Shown: in pieces, positions 42,800-50,508 of the stretch
Position numbering within the stretch: the first letter of the stretch is position 1
Layout: every line of letters starts with the position of its first letter
From: Coriobacteriaceae bacterium
GTDB lineage: Bacteria; Actinomycetota; Coriobacteriia; Coriobacteriales; QAMH01
Reading direction: 5' to 3'
Assembly: GCA_025992705.1 (NCBI GenBank)
Contig: DAJPGJ010000001.1
Span: 1,054,001 to 1,118,000 of the forward strand
DNA: 64,000 nucleotides
Position numbers and translations under genes: made by a program
The notes under the pieces: model-generated
What the model saw: only the letters and a program-made list of their open reading frames with translations
What the model was told of the DNA's origin: nothing
The model's database searches: none

Positions 42800-43417
42800 A
42801 TGAACATCGAGACATGCAAGGTCGGTCCCATCCAGACCAACTGCTACATCATCGAGGACGATGGGGAGCTCCTCGTCATTGATCCGGGTGACGATCTCAC
42901 GATTATCAATGCGGATATTCACGCGCGTCCTGTCAAGGAGATTGTCGTTACGCATGCCCACTGGGATCACATCGGCGCTCTCTCGGGCCTTGCCCATATT
43001 AGCGGGGCTCCCGTTGCCATGTCAGCGGCGGATGCGGTGCTTGTCGATGGCGTTGCTCGTCAGGAAGGGCACGATCTTGATCGCGGCTATGGGGCACCGC
43101 ACGTCGATTGGCGCTTGCACGAGGGTGATGAGCTCACGGTTGGCTCCAAGGTCTTCACGGTCATCGAGACGCCGGGGCATTCCGAAGGTTCCATTTGCCT
43201 GTACTGTGCGGAGGACGGCGTTCTCTTCTCTGGCGATACGCTGTTTTCGGGCGGCCGTTTCGGGCGCACGGATTTCGATCACGGCTCCATGGAGCAGATG
43301 ATCGAGACGCTTTCGACCAAGTTCGCGGACATCCCCGATGACGTCATCGTGTATCCAGGACATGAGGGCGCATCGACCATGGGCGCCGAGCGCAGCCTCA
43401 ATCCGTATTTGCGGTAG
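42800..43417 (+). CDS. MBL-fold metallohydrolase (glyoxalase II-like)
   Basis: 205 residues, metallo-beta-lactamase fold. Metal motif VTHAHWDHIGAL (HxHxDH), later GHSEGSICLY, SGDTLFSGGRFGRTDF (the bridging Asp) and VYPGHEGASTMGAER with the last His. This is the short hydroxyacylglutathione-hydrolase-like group commonly encoded next to relA in Gram-positive bacteria; the true substrate is not known. ATG 42800 with GGGAG upstream, 14 bp after relA. Confidence 0.9.
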   Translation: MNIETCKVGPIQTNCYIIEDDGELLVIDPGDDLTIINADIHARPVKEIVVTHAHWDHIGALSGLAHISGAPVAMSAADAVLVDGVARQEGHDLDRGYGAPHVDWRLHEGDELTVGSKVFTVIETPGHSEGSICLYCAEDGVLFSGDTLFSGGRFGRTDFDHGSMEQMIETLSTKFADIPDDVIVYPGHEGASTMGAERSLNPYLR

Positions 43418-43464
43418 ACAAGGCGCATATCAGACCGCATTTGACGCGTTTGCCAACTTTCTTC

Positions 43465-43492
43465 TTGCGTACCGTCACGTTTCGTCTATAAT
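43465..43492 (+). promoter_or_regulatory. Promoter of the tRNA-Asn/tRNA-Val unit
   Basis: TTGCGT (43465-43470), 16-bp spacer, consensus TATAAT (43487-43492), 26 bp before the tRNA-Asn gene. Confidence 0.75.
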
Positions 43493-43517
43493 CTCGACTT
43501 GCGCATGTGCGCGGTAT

Positions 43518-43592
43518 TCCTCGGTAGCTCAACGGCAGAGCCCTCGGCTGTTAACCGAGTTGTTGTAGGTTCGAATCCTACCCGGGGAGCCA
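43518..43592 (+). tRNA. tRNA-Asn (anticodon GTT)
   Basis: Acceptor TCCTCGG pairs with CCGGGGA; D-arm AGCTCAACGGCAGAGC; anticodon loop CTGTTAA with GTT; T-arm GTAGGTTCGAATCCTAC; discriminator G; encoded CCA at 43590-43592. All stems pair. Confidence 0.95.
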
Positions 43593-43631
43593 GCATTTTC
43601 CAGGGCCGCCTTTTCGCGGCCCTGCTTATAC

Positions 43632-43706
43632 GGGCGTATAGCGCAGCGGGAGCGCACTTCCTTCACACGGAAGGGGCCACAGGTTCGAACCCTGTTACGC
43701 CCACCA
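43632..43706 (+). tRNA. tRNA-Val (anticodon CAC)
   Basis: Acceptor GGGCGTA pairs with TACGCCC; D-arm GCGCAGCGGGAGCGC; anticodon stem CTTCC/GGAAG with loop TTCACAC (anticodon CAC); T-arm ACAGGTTCGAACCCTGT; encoded CCA at 43704-43706. Cotranscribed with tRNA-Asn. Confidence 0.95.
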
Positions 43707-43715
43707 TGAAACCAA

Positions 43716-43744
43716 AGGACCATAGGTAGGCAACCTATGGTCCT
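43716..43744 (+). terminator. Terminator of the tRNA unit
   Basis: AGGACCATAGGT (43716-43727), 5-nt loop, ACCTATGGTCCT (43733-43744): perfect 12-bp stem followed by CCGTCTTAG. Confidence 0.75.
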
Positions 43745-43776
43745 CCGTCTTAGTCATGCGATAGATAATAATCTTG

Positions 43777-44244
43777 GGGCTATGTTTCAAAAAGTGTGTC
43801 CGGCGGGACATCACTGACGGTACCTCGTCGGCATGTGAAACTCGTTCCAGTCGATGGCCTTCCCATACCTCTCCGGGCTTCCATCCGAATGCCGGCCCTC
43901 GCCCGAGACGGTTGCGAAAAGCCCGTCGACGTCTTCGTCCCTCGGCATGCGGCGCAGGATCTCCGCCGGGCTCTCGGGCTCTTCGGTGTGCATGTAGCAC
44001 CACCACATGAGGGCTATGTTTCAAAAAGTGTGTCCGGCGGGACATCACTGACGGTACCTCGTCGGCATGTGAAACTCGTTCCAGTCGATGGCCTTCCCAT
44101 ACCTCTCCGGGCTTCCATCCGAATGCCGGCCCTCGCCCGAGACGGTTGCGAAAAGCCCGTCGACGTCTTCGTCCCTCGGCATGCGGCGCAGGATCTCCGC
44201 CGGGCTCTCGGGCTCTTCGGTGTGCATGTAGCACCACCACATGA
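43777..44244. repeat. Perfect 234-bp tandem duplication of the IS left end
   Basis: 43777-44010 and 44011-44244 read identically. Each copy contains the inverted repeat and the coding sequence for the last ~65 transposase residues (starting WWCYMHTEEPESPAEILRRM). The outer copy encodes no separate protein. Confidence 0.9.
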
Positions 44245-45179
44245 CGGCCTTCACGCGGTGCAGCAGCGGCAATCCCCGATGCAGCCTGAGCATCTCCCTC
44301 AGTTGCGCGTTCAGGCTCTCGATCGGGTTGTTGGTGGAATCCCAGCGCCCGCCGCGCTCCCTTTGCATCTCGATGAATGTGAAAAGCGTCCCTTCCTTCA
44401 CCAGGCGGTTGAGGCTTCCCCTGGCCCGCCGCAGCCTCTCGTGCGTGTAGACCCTCCTGCCGTCTTTCACCGTGAACTCCTTCAGGAACTCGCTCCAATC
44501 GGAGCACCACTGCGCGTAGTCGACGAGCCACTCCCTCATCGCGTCCTCGTCTTTGGCCCTCGTCAGGCGGTTCGCGATGCCCAGGAGCTCGCGGCCGCAC
44601 TCGAGCTTGGGACTCTTGGTCGTGTAGCGCTTGACCTGGCGCGCGGCATGCACGACGCAGCGCTGTATCCTGGTGCCGGGCCATACGGTGCGCGCCGCCT
44701 TCGCGAGCCCGGTGGATCCGTCCGACACCACCAGCATCGGAGCGGGTATCCTCATCATCAGCGCCGCCCAGGAGCTCGAGCACTCCCTTTGCGCCAGGTG
44801 CCATGCGATCACGTGCTCCTTGGAGCGCGCGACGAGCACGACGGCGTCGTGGGAAAACCAGATGCCGTCGAGAAAGACCGTGTCGAAGACCCTCGCCGGT
44901 GAAAGGGGCGATGGGCCAAAGCTCCCAGAACCCGGCGCACTTTCGCCAGAAGGTCGACCTGCTGTATCCGAGATCGGCGATCGACCTCTTGGAGAGGATC
45001 CAGGCAAGGAAGGCCCGGAGCAGCTTGGCGGCGTTGTCAATCCTTCTCGTCTTGGAGGCACCGCACGACTTGCACCGCCAGCGCTTGGTCCCTGCCTTCG
45101 TGTATCCGTTCCCCTTCATCTCGCTTCCGCAAACGTCGCATCTCGGGCTACTCAAGGCGTCATCCTGTCCACTAGGCAA
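44045..45179 (-). pseudogene. IS256/IS1249-type transposase, frameshifted
   Basis: The N-terminal part (down to about 44893) encodes a zinc ribbon (CDVCGSEMKGNGYTKAGTKR, CKSCG) and an HTH-like segment (SIADLGYSRSTFWRKC). The catalytic part lies in the next frame: VFLDGIWFSHDAVVLVA (Asp), MLVVSDGSTGLAKAA (Asp), WDSTNNPIESLNAQLREMLR (Glu), KAVMWWCYMHTEE. Reading through requires skipping one G in the minus-strand run GAGGGTC (plus strand CCC at 44890-44892), giving PFTGE then VFDTVFLDG. Probably an inactivating 1-bp insertion rather than programmed shifting. The start is placed at TTG 45179, after a GAAGGGA site. Confidence 0.8.
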
Positions 45180-45395
45180 CTTTTCCCTTCGGAAAGCTTG
45201 CCTGAACAGGCACGTCAAGAGGAAAGCGGACACACTTTTTGAAACACCTTCGAGTTGGGCGATTCCAACTCAAGGACCTGATTTGCTTGTGTTCAACTGG
45301 GGTAACGGGTCTTATTCGGACACACTTTTTGAAACATAGCCCTAATCTTGAAATAGGTTGCGGAGGATTCTGGGACCCCTCCACGTTTCCCCATC

Positions 45396-45426
45396 TTGAC
45401 AAAATACGTGGGGGGGGGGGTAGCCT
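45396..45426 (+). promoter_or_regulatory. Putative phase-variable promoter with 11-G tract
   Basis: Consensus TTGACA (45396-45401), a 19-bp spacer ending in 11 Gs (45410-45420), then TAGCCT (45421-45426). Nine Gs would give the optimal 17-bp spacer. Same plan as the 15-G promoter at 15077. It lies 44 bp before the GrpE-like gene. Confidence 0.5.
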
Positions 45427-45469
45427 TTCAAGGATATGTTTCTTGATTATTATTGAAGGCAACTAGCAC

Positions 45470-46063
45470 ATGGTCAATGCAGAGTTTGCTATCCCAGAAG
45501 ACAATATCTTGTCAACAGATGACGAGGCTTCTTCCGAAGAGTCATTTTCGGCAGAATTTGAAGATCAAAGCATCGCATATTCGGGAGTTGATCTCGAACA
45601 GAAGAACGAGGCGGCGGCTGAATTATCCACCGATGACATCAATACACGCCCGTTTGAATCGATATCCGATTCAAACGAAAGTATTCCCGAAGACAAGAAC
45701 GATGACCAAAGCTCATGGGATGGCGCCACCGAGCAGATTATCGAGATGCTAAATAAGCTAGAAGGCATGTTTGCTGCCAAAATTGATCGCAGCGAGTATG
45801 AGCTAGAGACTCTCAAGAAGCAAAGTGAAGAAATTCAGGAATACAAGGCAGACTTATATGCGAGCATCCTGGCTTCCGTTCTCAGACCGCTCGTTAAAAC
45901 CCATGCATACATGAAAAGGGCGATATTGAAGACTCAGGCCTCTGGAGCCGATTCGATTCCGCTCGATGAATTCGAATTCGCATATGACGATGTGAACGAT
46001 GTTATCGAAGATAGCGGTGTTGAAATCCGCTCATTCGAAAAGGGGGGACCTCTTCGAATCTAA
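45470..46063 (+). CDS. GrpE-like nucleotide exchange factor, truncated by frameshift
   Basis: 197 residues as read. The acidic N-terminus is followed by the GrpE long helix (MLNKLEGMFAAKIDRSEYEL, then LKKQSEEIQEYKADLYASIL) and DVNDVIEDSGVEIRSFEKG, which matches GrpE LLDVLEKHGVEEIDPEGE. The frame then runs into GPLRI and stops. Shifting past one G of the G6 tract (46042-46047) continues GrpE as DLFESNYMKISGQNKVVEPE and on to 46229. GrpE releases ADP from Hsp70, and the next gene is an Hsp70. The encoded form lacks the beta-wing that contacts Hsp70. Codon use is AT-richer than core genes. Confidence 0.75.
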   Translation: MVNAEFAIPEDNILSTDDEASSEESFSAEFEDQSIAYSGVDLEQKNEAAAELSTDDINTRPFESISDSNESIPEDKNDDQSSWDGATEQIIEMLNKLEGMFAAKIDRSEYELETLKKQSEEIQEYKADLYASILASVLRPLVKTHAYMKRAILKTQASGADSIPLDEFEFAYDDVNDVIEDSGVEIRSFEKGGPLRI

Positions 46064-46229
46064 CTACATGAAGATATCAGGTCAGAACAAGGTTGTGGAA
46101 CCGGAGAAAAACAAGACGGTGAGCGTGGTATCAAGCGATGCTTATATCTTCAAGAATACGGTACTCGAAAAAGCACGCACTGTCGTAAATGTGTATTCGG
46201 ACGAACAGTCGCTGGCGCAAAACGAGTGA
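46042..46229 (+). pseudogene. Out-of-frame C-terminal part of the GrpE-like protein
   Basis: In the +1 frame relative to 45470 the sequence reads GDLFESNYMKISGQNKVVEP, KTVSVVSSDAYIFKNTVLEK and ARTVVNVYSDEQ, then stops at 46229. This corresponds to the GrpE beta domain (GTVVEVLQKGYKxxxRVIRPAMVKV). It is reached by deleting one G from the G6 run, so it is either a switched-off phase, a decayed gene, or a sequencing error. Confidence 0.65.
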
Positions 46230-46291
46230 TGGTCTTCAGAAAACCTGACAACGTTCTTCGGATTCGATAAGAGGAGATAGAGAGGAAAACC

Positions 46292-47905
46292 ATGGCGTCA
46301 TCAGTATTTGGAATCGATTTGGGGACGACGTATTCGTGCATTGCCTACATCGATGAAAACGGCAATGTCCAAGTGGCAAAAAATCGTGATACGGGCAAGA
46401 CAACGACACCGTCTGTTGTTGAGTTTGAGGATGCCGGCAATGTAATTGTTGGCGAGGACGCCAAGTCAGATGCCATATTCAATCCCGAAAAAGTCGTCAC
46501 GTTTGTCAAGCGCCTTATGGGGCGCACCGATCAAGCTACCTTCATCAATGGCGAAAAGAAATCTCCTGAAGAGGTGTCGAGCTATATTCTTCGTAAGCTT
46601 GCGCAGGATGCAAGTGTTGACACGGGTCTTGAGGTGAAAGACGTTGTCATAACCGTGCCTGCATATTTTGGTGATTCCGAGCGCAACGCCACAAGGGCAG
46701 CTGGAGAGATTGCAGGCCTTAACGTTCTCCAGATAATCCAGGAGCCTGTTGCCGCTGCGGTGTACTACGGGACGACAAAGGCAAAAGAGGATTCCGTGGT
46801 TCTGGTCTATGACCTTGGTGGTGGCACCTTTGATGTCAACGTCATCGAAATAAAGACATCCGACAATGGGAACACCCTTGCGGTGAAGTGGACCGACGGT
46901 GATGATACGCTCGGCGGTAAGGATTGGGATGCGGCTATCGTTGACTATCTCCAGGAGAAGTACCGCGAAGAAACCGGCTTTGAAGACGAATTCGAGGAGG
47001 AAGCCGAAGAGGAGTTTCAATCCCAAGCTGAAGCAGCGAAGCAGGCGCTGACCCAGAAGAATTCATACAATGTTCGTCTTCGCATGACCGAGACACCGTT
47101 CAAATGCGAATTGACCCGTGACGAATTCGAGCGAATCACCGAGCATCTCCTTCAGCGTACGATAGATACGACACAGCGGTGCATCAATGAGGCGGCGAAG
47201 ATTGGCGCCAATGTTGGCAAGATCTTGCTTGTGGGCGGGTCTACCCGCATGCCACAGGTGGAAAACGCTCTTCGCGAAATTTATCCGGATATTCCCATTG
47301 AGCTTGCAGATCCGGATGAGGCCGTCGCACGCGGCGCTGCCCTTTGCGCATTGGATGCGGCGTCTACCGTAATCGATAGTGAGGCAAACAACCCTACTGC
47401 TGTTTCCGGCATGGAGAAAAAGGAGATTGCCGAGGACAATATCGTCAGGAAGCTACAGCTTGGCGGCACGCAAAACGTCATAGCCTACGCAACATCCAAG
47501 AGCTACGGATTGAAGACCCTGCAGGGTATATCGAATCTCATAAAGAAGAATCAGCCTATTCCCACGGACACTCACGTATTTGTCGCAGAGGATACGTTTG
47601 CCACCGCCTTTGAAGGTCAACCAAATGTTGAGCTTGAGATTTTCGAGAGTGACACGACCGACGACATCTACCAAACTGATGCCGAGCCCATCAAGAGGCA
47701 GACCTTTGACCTGGGTGGCCCAAAGCCCCAGGGCTATGCGATACGCGTGACCTTTTCCTTGAACGAGGAGGGTCTGCTCTCGATTACCGCGGTTGATGCT
47801 CAAACGGGAACAACTTGCGACTTTGACGTGCAAGTGACCACTGGCCTCGATGCTGGAAGCATCGAGGAGGTAAAGCGAAACGCCCTTTTGGCGAGCATAG
47901 ATTAA
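46292..47905 (+). CDS. Hsp70-family chaperone without helical lid
   Basis: 537 residues. The ATPase domain is complete: GIDLGTTYSCIAYID, VVITVPAYFGDSERNATRAA, VYDLGGGTFDVNVIEIK (Asp174), KILLVGGSTRMPQVENALRE, DPDEAVARGAALCA. The substrate-binding beta domain is diverged (GGTQNVIAYATSKSYGLKTL in place of the usual DVTPLSLGIE) and ends VQVTTGLDAGSIEEVKRN; the chain stops about 90 residues earlier than DnaK, without the alpha-helical lid. GAGGAAAAC precedes the ATG. Operon with a GrpE-like protein and a TM2 protein suggests a dedicated rather than general chaperone. A housekeeping dnaK is presumably elsewhere. Confidence 0.88.
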   Translation: MASSVFGIDLGTTYSCIAYIDENGNVQVAKNRDTGKTTTPSVVEFEDAGNVIVGEDAKSDAIFNPEKVVTFVKRLMGRTDQATFINGEKKSPEEVSSYILRKLAQDASVDTGLEVKDVVITVPAYFGDSERNATRAAGEIAGLNVLQIIQEPVAAAVYYGTTKAKEDSVVLVYDLGGGTFDVNVIEIKTSDNGNTLAVKWTDGDDTLGGKDWDAAIVDYLQEKYREETGFEDEFEEEAEEEFQSQAEAAKQALTQKNSYNVRLRMTETPFKCELTRDEFERITEHLLQRTIDTTQRCINEAAKIGANVGKILLVGGSTRMPQVENALREIYPDIPIELADPDEAVARGAALCALDAASTVIDSEANNPTAVSGMEKKEIAEDNIVRKLQLGGTQNVIAYATSKSYGLKTLQGISNLIKKNQPIPTDTHVFVAEDTFATAFEGQPNVELEIFESDTTDDIYQTDAEPIKRQTFDLGGPKPQGYAIRVTFSLNEEGLLSITAVDAQTGTTCDFDVQVTTGLDAGSIEEVKRNALLASID

Positions 47906-47954
47906 TCATACTTATTGTTGCGATTCGTTAGGAAAGACAAAGAGGACCTTAAAG

Positions 47955-49448
47955 ATGAATTGGATTTTGGCCTTCAACTTGGATTTCGTTAATCCGAAAC
48001 CAATGTCTAAGGATGAGGCTGAAAAGGCAGTACAGGAACTGACTAGCAAGGTCTCCCGGCAGTTCACGAAGGGGAAGATGGCGTACAAGGAGCTCAACGA
48101 GGCGCTATCTTCCTCCTATGCCGATGCCGTAGCGGTTCTGAATAATCCATCGTCTCAAGCCACTGAGGCGAAGAAGATTGTCTATGGAATCATTGCCGAT
48201 GAGACATCGGTCTTTGGGAGCAGTGTTCCCCAAGATCAGATAGTCAATATCAAGAAGGCCGTCATTAGCAAAGTGAAGACGGATTATTCGTTGCCTGTGT
48301 ACAAGTTTCTGGATGGCCCCGATAAGGAAGCGACAGAAGCCCGCGCAACCGAGATCATCACCTTGGGCATAGAGGCTGCGGGAGCACATGTCGCTGGGGA
48401 AGATGAGCAAAATGGCTATTCGGCGGCAGAGGCAAAGGATAGATACAGCTCGTTCCAAAAGATGTTCGAATCTGTAGATATGGAATATGTGCAGATAAAC
48501 AAATCCCTCGGCAAACTGGGAATGTCGAACCTCTACGCTCTTATCGGCAACGGGGACGAGGTTTCTGCGAAGAGCCTTCCGTACGCCATACTCCAATCGC
48601 GATTGAATAGCCTTGAAGGGGAATTCGAGAGTGGTGCCGAGATAGAGAATCTCAAGCATCTTGCAGCTGATGTCTTTGTGAACGAGATAAATCGCGCGAA
48701 ATACGATAACTATCTTGATCTGTATGCGAAGGAAGACATTTTAAAGAATCTGGAGAAACGCTCGAGCAACGGTACGATTAATTCAAAGCTCTTTATGGAA
48801 TCCGCTGTACGTTTCGACGCGCTTTTTAATGATGCCGATGAACCACTTTTGATTCTTTATGGTTTTGCCGATTCTAAAGGATTTGATACAGGTACCGATT
48901 ATGTGGTGATGGAATCCTTTCTTGCTATGAAGCGGGAAGGGTCTTCGAATGCGCATGGCAATGCTGCACCCAGCCCTTCACCTGAATCCACATACCAAGA
49001 AAGCCCACATACTTCAAATTCTTCTTATCAGGATAGTTCATCGTATGAAACGTATGATAGTCCTCAAAGATCAGAAGAATGGAAGACCAAGAGCCCAGAG
49101 TATTATACGGCCGAAGATTTCTCTGATGCCTTTGAGGCATTCCAGGAGTGGCAAGAAAAAAGAAGCGAGGCCCCAAAGCAGCCCAGTCCCAATACGAACT
49201 TGAATAAGAGCAAATGGGTGGCAGGCTTTCTTGCCATATTCTTCGGATGGATCGGCGCTCAGAAGTTCTACCTCGGACATAACGCAGCAGGAATCATAAC
49301 TATTGTGATTACGACGCTAGGCGCAATCGTTCTTGTAGGGCCGCTTATCACTTCTGTTATCGGTATCGTTGAGGGAATCAAGTATCTGACTAGAAGCCCA
49401 GAGCAATTCAAGGAGGCCTATCTCATCGAAGGCAAGACATGGTTCTAG
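47955..49448 (+). CDS. TM2-domain membrane protein of the Hsp70 operon
   Basis: 497 residues. The first ~330 residues are soluble, helical and unrecognised (start MNWILAFNLDFVNPKPMSKD). A Ser/Pro/Tyr/Gln-rich linker follows. The C-terminus (about 418-490) is a TM2 domain: KSKWVAGFLAIFFGWIGAQK, FYLGHNAAGIITIVITTLGA and a second helix IVLVGPLITSVIGIVEGIKY. No HPD motif is present, so it is not a J-protein. Being 49 bp after the Hsp70 gene, it may be a membrane receptor or client for this chaperone; that is inference. Low-GC codon use like its neighbours. Confidence 0.7.
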   Translation: MNWILAFNLDFVNPKPMSKDEAEKAVQELTSKVSRQFTKGKMAYKELNEALSSSYADAVAVLNNPSSQATEAKKIVYGIIADETSVFGSSVPQDQIVNIKKAVISKVKTDYSLPVYKFLDGPDKEATEARATEIITLGIEAAGAHVAGEDEQNGYSAAEAKDRYSSFQKMFESVDMEYVQINKSLGKLGMSNLYALIGNGDEVSAKSLPYAILQSRLNSLEGEFESGAEIENLKHLAADVFVNEINRAKYDNYLDLYAKEDILKNLEKRSSNGTINSKLFMESAVRFDALFNDADEPLLILYGFADSKGFDTGTDYVVMESFLAMKREGSSNAHGNAAPSPSPESTYQESPHTSNSSYQDSSSYETYDSPQRSEEWKTKSPEYYTAEDFSDAFEAFQEWQEKRSEAPKQPSPNTNLNKSKWVAGFLAIFFGWIGAQKFYLGHNAAGIITIVITTLGAIVLVGPLITSVIGIVEGIKYLTRSPEQFKEAYLIEGKTWF

Positions 49449-49557
49449 GGTCTATGGGATGCATCCATGATGAGAAGGGCTTCATTTCGCTACGGTACTC
49501 GAGAGGGTTATGCGAAATCAGGGCGTGCATCAAATTACTCGGTTTACGGAAGGAAGA

Positions 49558-49935
49558 ATGATGAGCGCAAGTTGTAGAAACTGTATACATTACATTGGTG
49601 GCGCTTATGGGTGCAAATTCACTTTAACTCCTGATTTGTGCGCTCGTTATCAAGCCGACCCCGAGTACGTTGCTCGCGTCAATGCGCAGGCTATGGAAGA
49701 ATCGCAGCGTAGGCTTCAAGAAGACCGCGACAGGCGAACGGCTGAGCTTCAGCGACAGCAAGAAGCACGATTAGAGGAGCAACGTAAACAAGAAGAAAAG
49801 CGGCTGAGGAAAGAAGAAGCACGTCGCAGGGACGCGGAGAGGCGCAAAAACTATGAGGAAATCAATGACGAGCCATACACGCCCATAGCCGTTCGGGCTG
49901 CTCTTGGCATATTGCCTCATCTCTTCAAGAAATAA
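49558..49935 (+). CDS. Cys-rich, coiled-coil small protein
   Basis: About 125 residues. The N-terminus has four cysteines spaced as CRNCIHYIGGAYGCKF then LC (C-x2-C-x9-C-x8-C), which could bind zinc. It is followed by about 65 residues of Arg/Glu/Gln-rich helix (QRRLQEDRDRRTAELQRQQE) and the end YTPIAVRAALGILPHLFKK. GGAAGGA lies just before two adjacent ATGs (49558, 49561). It continues the Hsp70/TM2 operon. No known family recognised. Confidence 0.6.
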   Translation: MMSASCRNCIHYIGGAYGCKFTLTPDLCARYQADPEYVARVNAQAMEESQRRLQEDRDRRTAELQRQQEARLEEQRKQEEKRLRKEEARRRDAERRKNYEEINDEPYTPIAVRAALGILPHLFKK

Positions 49936-49943
49936 CTGGTCGA

Positions 49944-50456
49944 TTGGGTAGCCATGATTCCACATCTCTTGGTATTGATGACAATCGCCTTATCCATAGC
50001 CGTGAAGTTGGGCGGTTAGCTGCCCGACTTGCCAGCGATGTCTTCGGTTGGAACAAGACGCGTTGCCAGCAGATGTTTTTGCTCGGCCTTGTTCATGATT
50101 GCGGCTATGGCTTTGTCGATGACCCTCTGGATCATCCCATAGCTGGATCAGCCGTATTGAAAGAAGCGGGTTACTCCTATTGGCGCGAGGTACGCTGGCA
50201 TGGCATGCCCTGTGCCCCCTATTATTCGGACGAGTTACTTGTGCTGAATATCGCGGACATGCTTGTGAGTAAAGGCGGTGAAAGAATTCCCCTTTCACAG
50301 CGTCTAGATGATATAGGGCGGCGTTACGGACTCGATTCGGAGCAGCTCGTTCAGGCCAAGCGGCTTGCATGCGAGATTGACTGCTCTCTCAAGCTACGCA
50401 GAATAGATCTTGGAGAGCTCCAGAAATTATGGGACTTTCGAGACGCATGCATCTAA
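49944..50456 (+). CDS. HD-domain hydrolase-like protein
   Basis: 170 residues with an HD phosphohydrolase pattern: LIHSREVGRLAARLA (first His), LGLVHDCGYG (His-Asp) and DHPIAGSAVLKEAGY, then a metal Asp in LLVLNIADMLVSKG. Related small HD proteins act on nucleotides or tRNA ends; the substrate here is unknown. The only early start is TTG 49944, eight bases after the previous stop, so it is probably translated with the upstream gene. Last gene of the AT-richer cluster. Confidence 0.65.
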   Translation: MGSHDSTSLGIDDNRLIHSREVGRLAARLASDVFGWNKTRCQQMFLLGLVHDCGYGFVDDPLDHPIAGSAVLKEAGYSYWREVRWHGMPCAPYYSDELLVLNIADMLVSKGGERIPLSQRLDDIGRRYGLDSEQLVQAKRLACEIDCSLKLRRIDLGELQKLWDFRDACI

Positions 50457-50493
50457 AGGCGTCTATTCTGGCCTTTTATTGCCAGAACTCGCG

Positions 50494-50508
50494 TAGAATA
50501 GACCACCA
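50494..50508 (+). promoter_or_regulatory. -10 box (TAGAAT) for a probably leaderless ABC-F mRNA
   Basis: TAGAAT (50494-50499) lies 8 nt before ATG 50508, and no ribosome-binding site is seen. A TTCTGGC/GCCAGAA hairpin (50466-50487) just upstream may end the previous operon. Confidence 0.4.

Larger units (their letters stand above)
43777..45342 (-). mobile_element. IS256-superfamily (IS1249-like) insertion sequence, degenerate
   Basis: 1566-bp element. Outer ends are inverted repeats GGGCTATGTTTCAAAAAGTG (plus TGTCCG) at 43777-43802 and the complement at 45317-45342. An 8-bp target duplication TAATCTTG flanks it at 43769-43776 and 45343-45350. The transposase is frameshifted. Terminal sequences are doubled: the left end occurs again at 44011, and the 20-bp core CGGACACACTTTTTGAAACA of the right end occurs again at 45227-45246. 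It inserted between the tRNA terminator and the promoter of the GrpE/Hsp70 operon. Confidence 0.9.

Noticed and set aside
43811..44008. Separate 65-codon minus-strand gene
   Set aside because: It is identical to the C-terminal end of the IS transposase and arises from the 234-bp tandem duplication; there is no start signal.
43707..50470. Integrated element with att sites at tRNA-Val
   Set aside because: No repeat of the tRNA-Val 3' end was found near the right edge of the AT-richer cluster and no integrase gene is present, so a tRNA-integrated element cannot be claimed.
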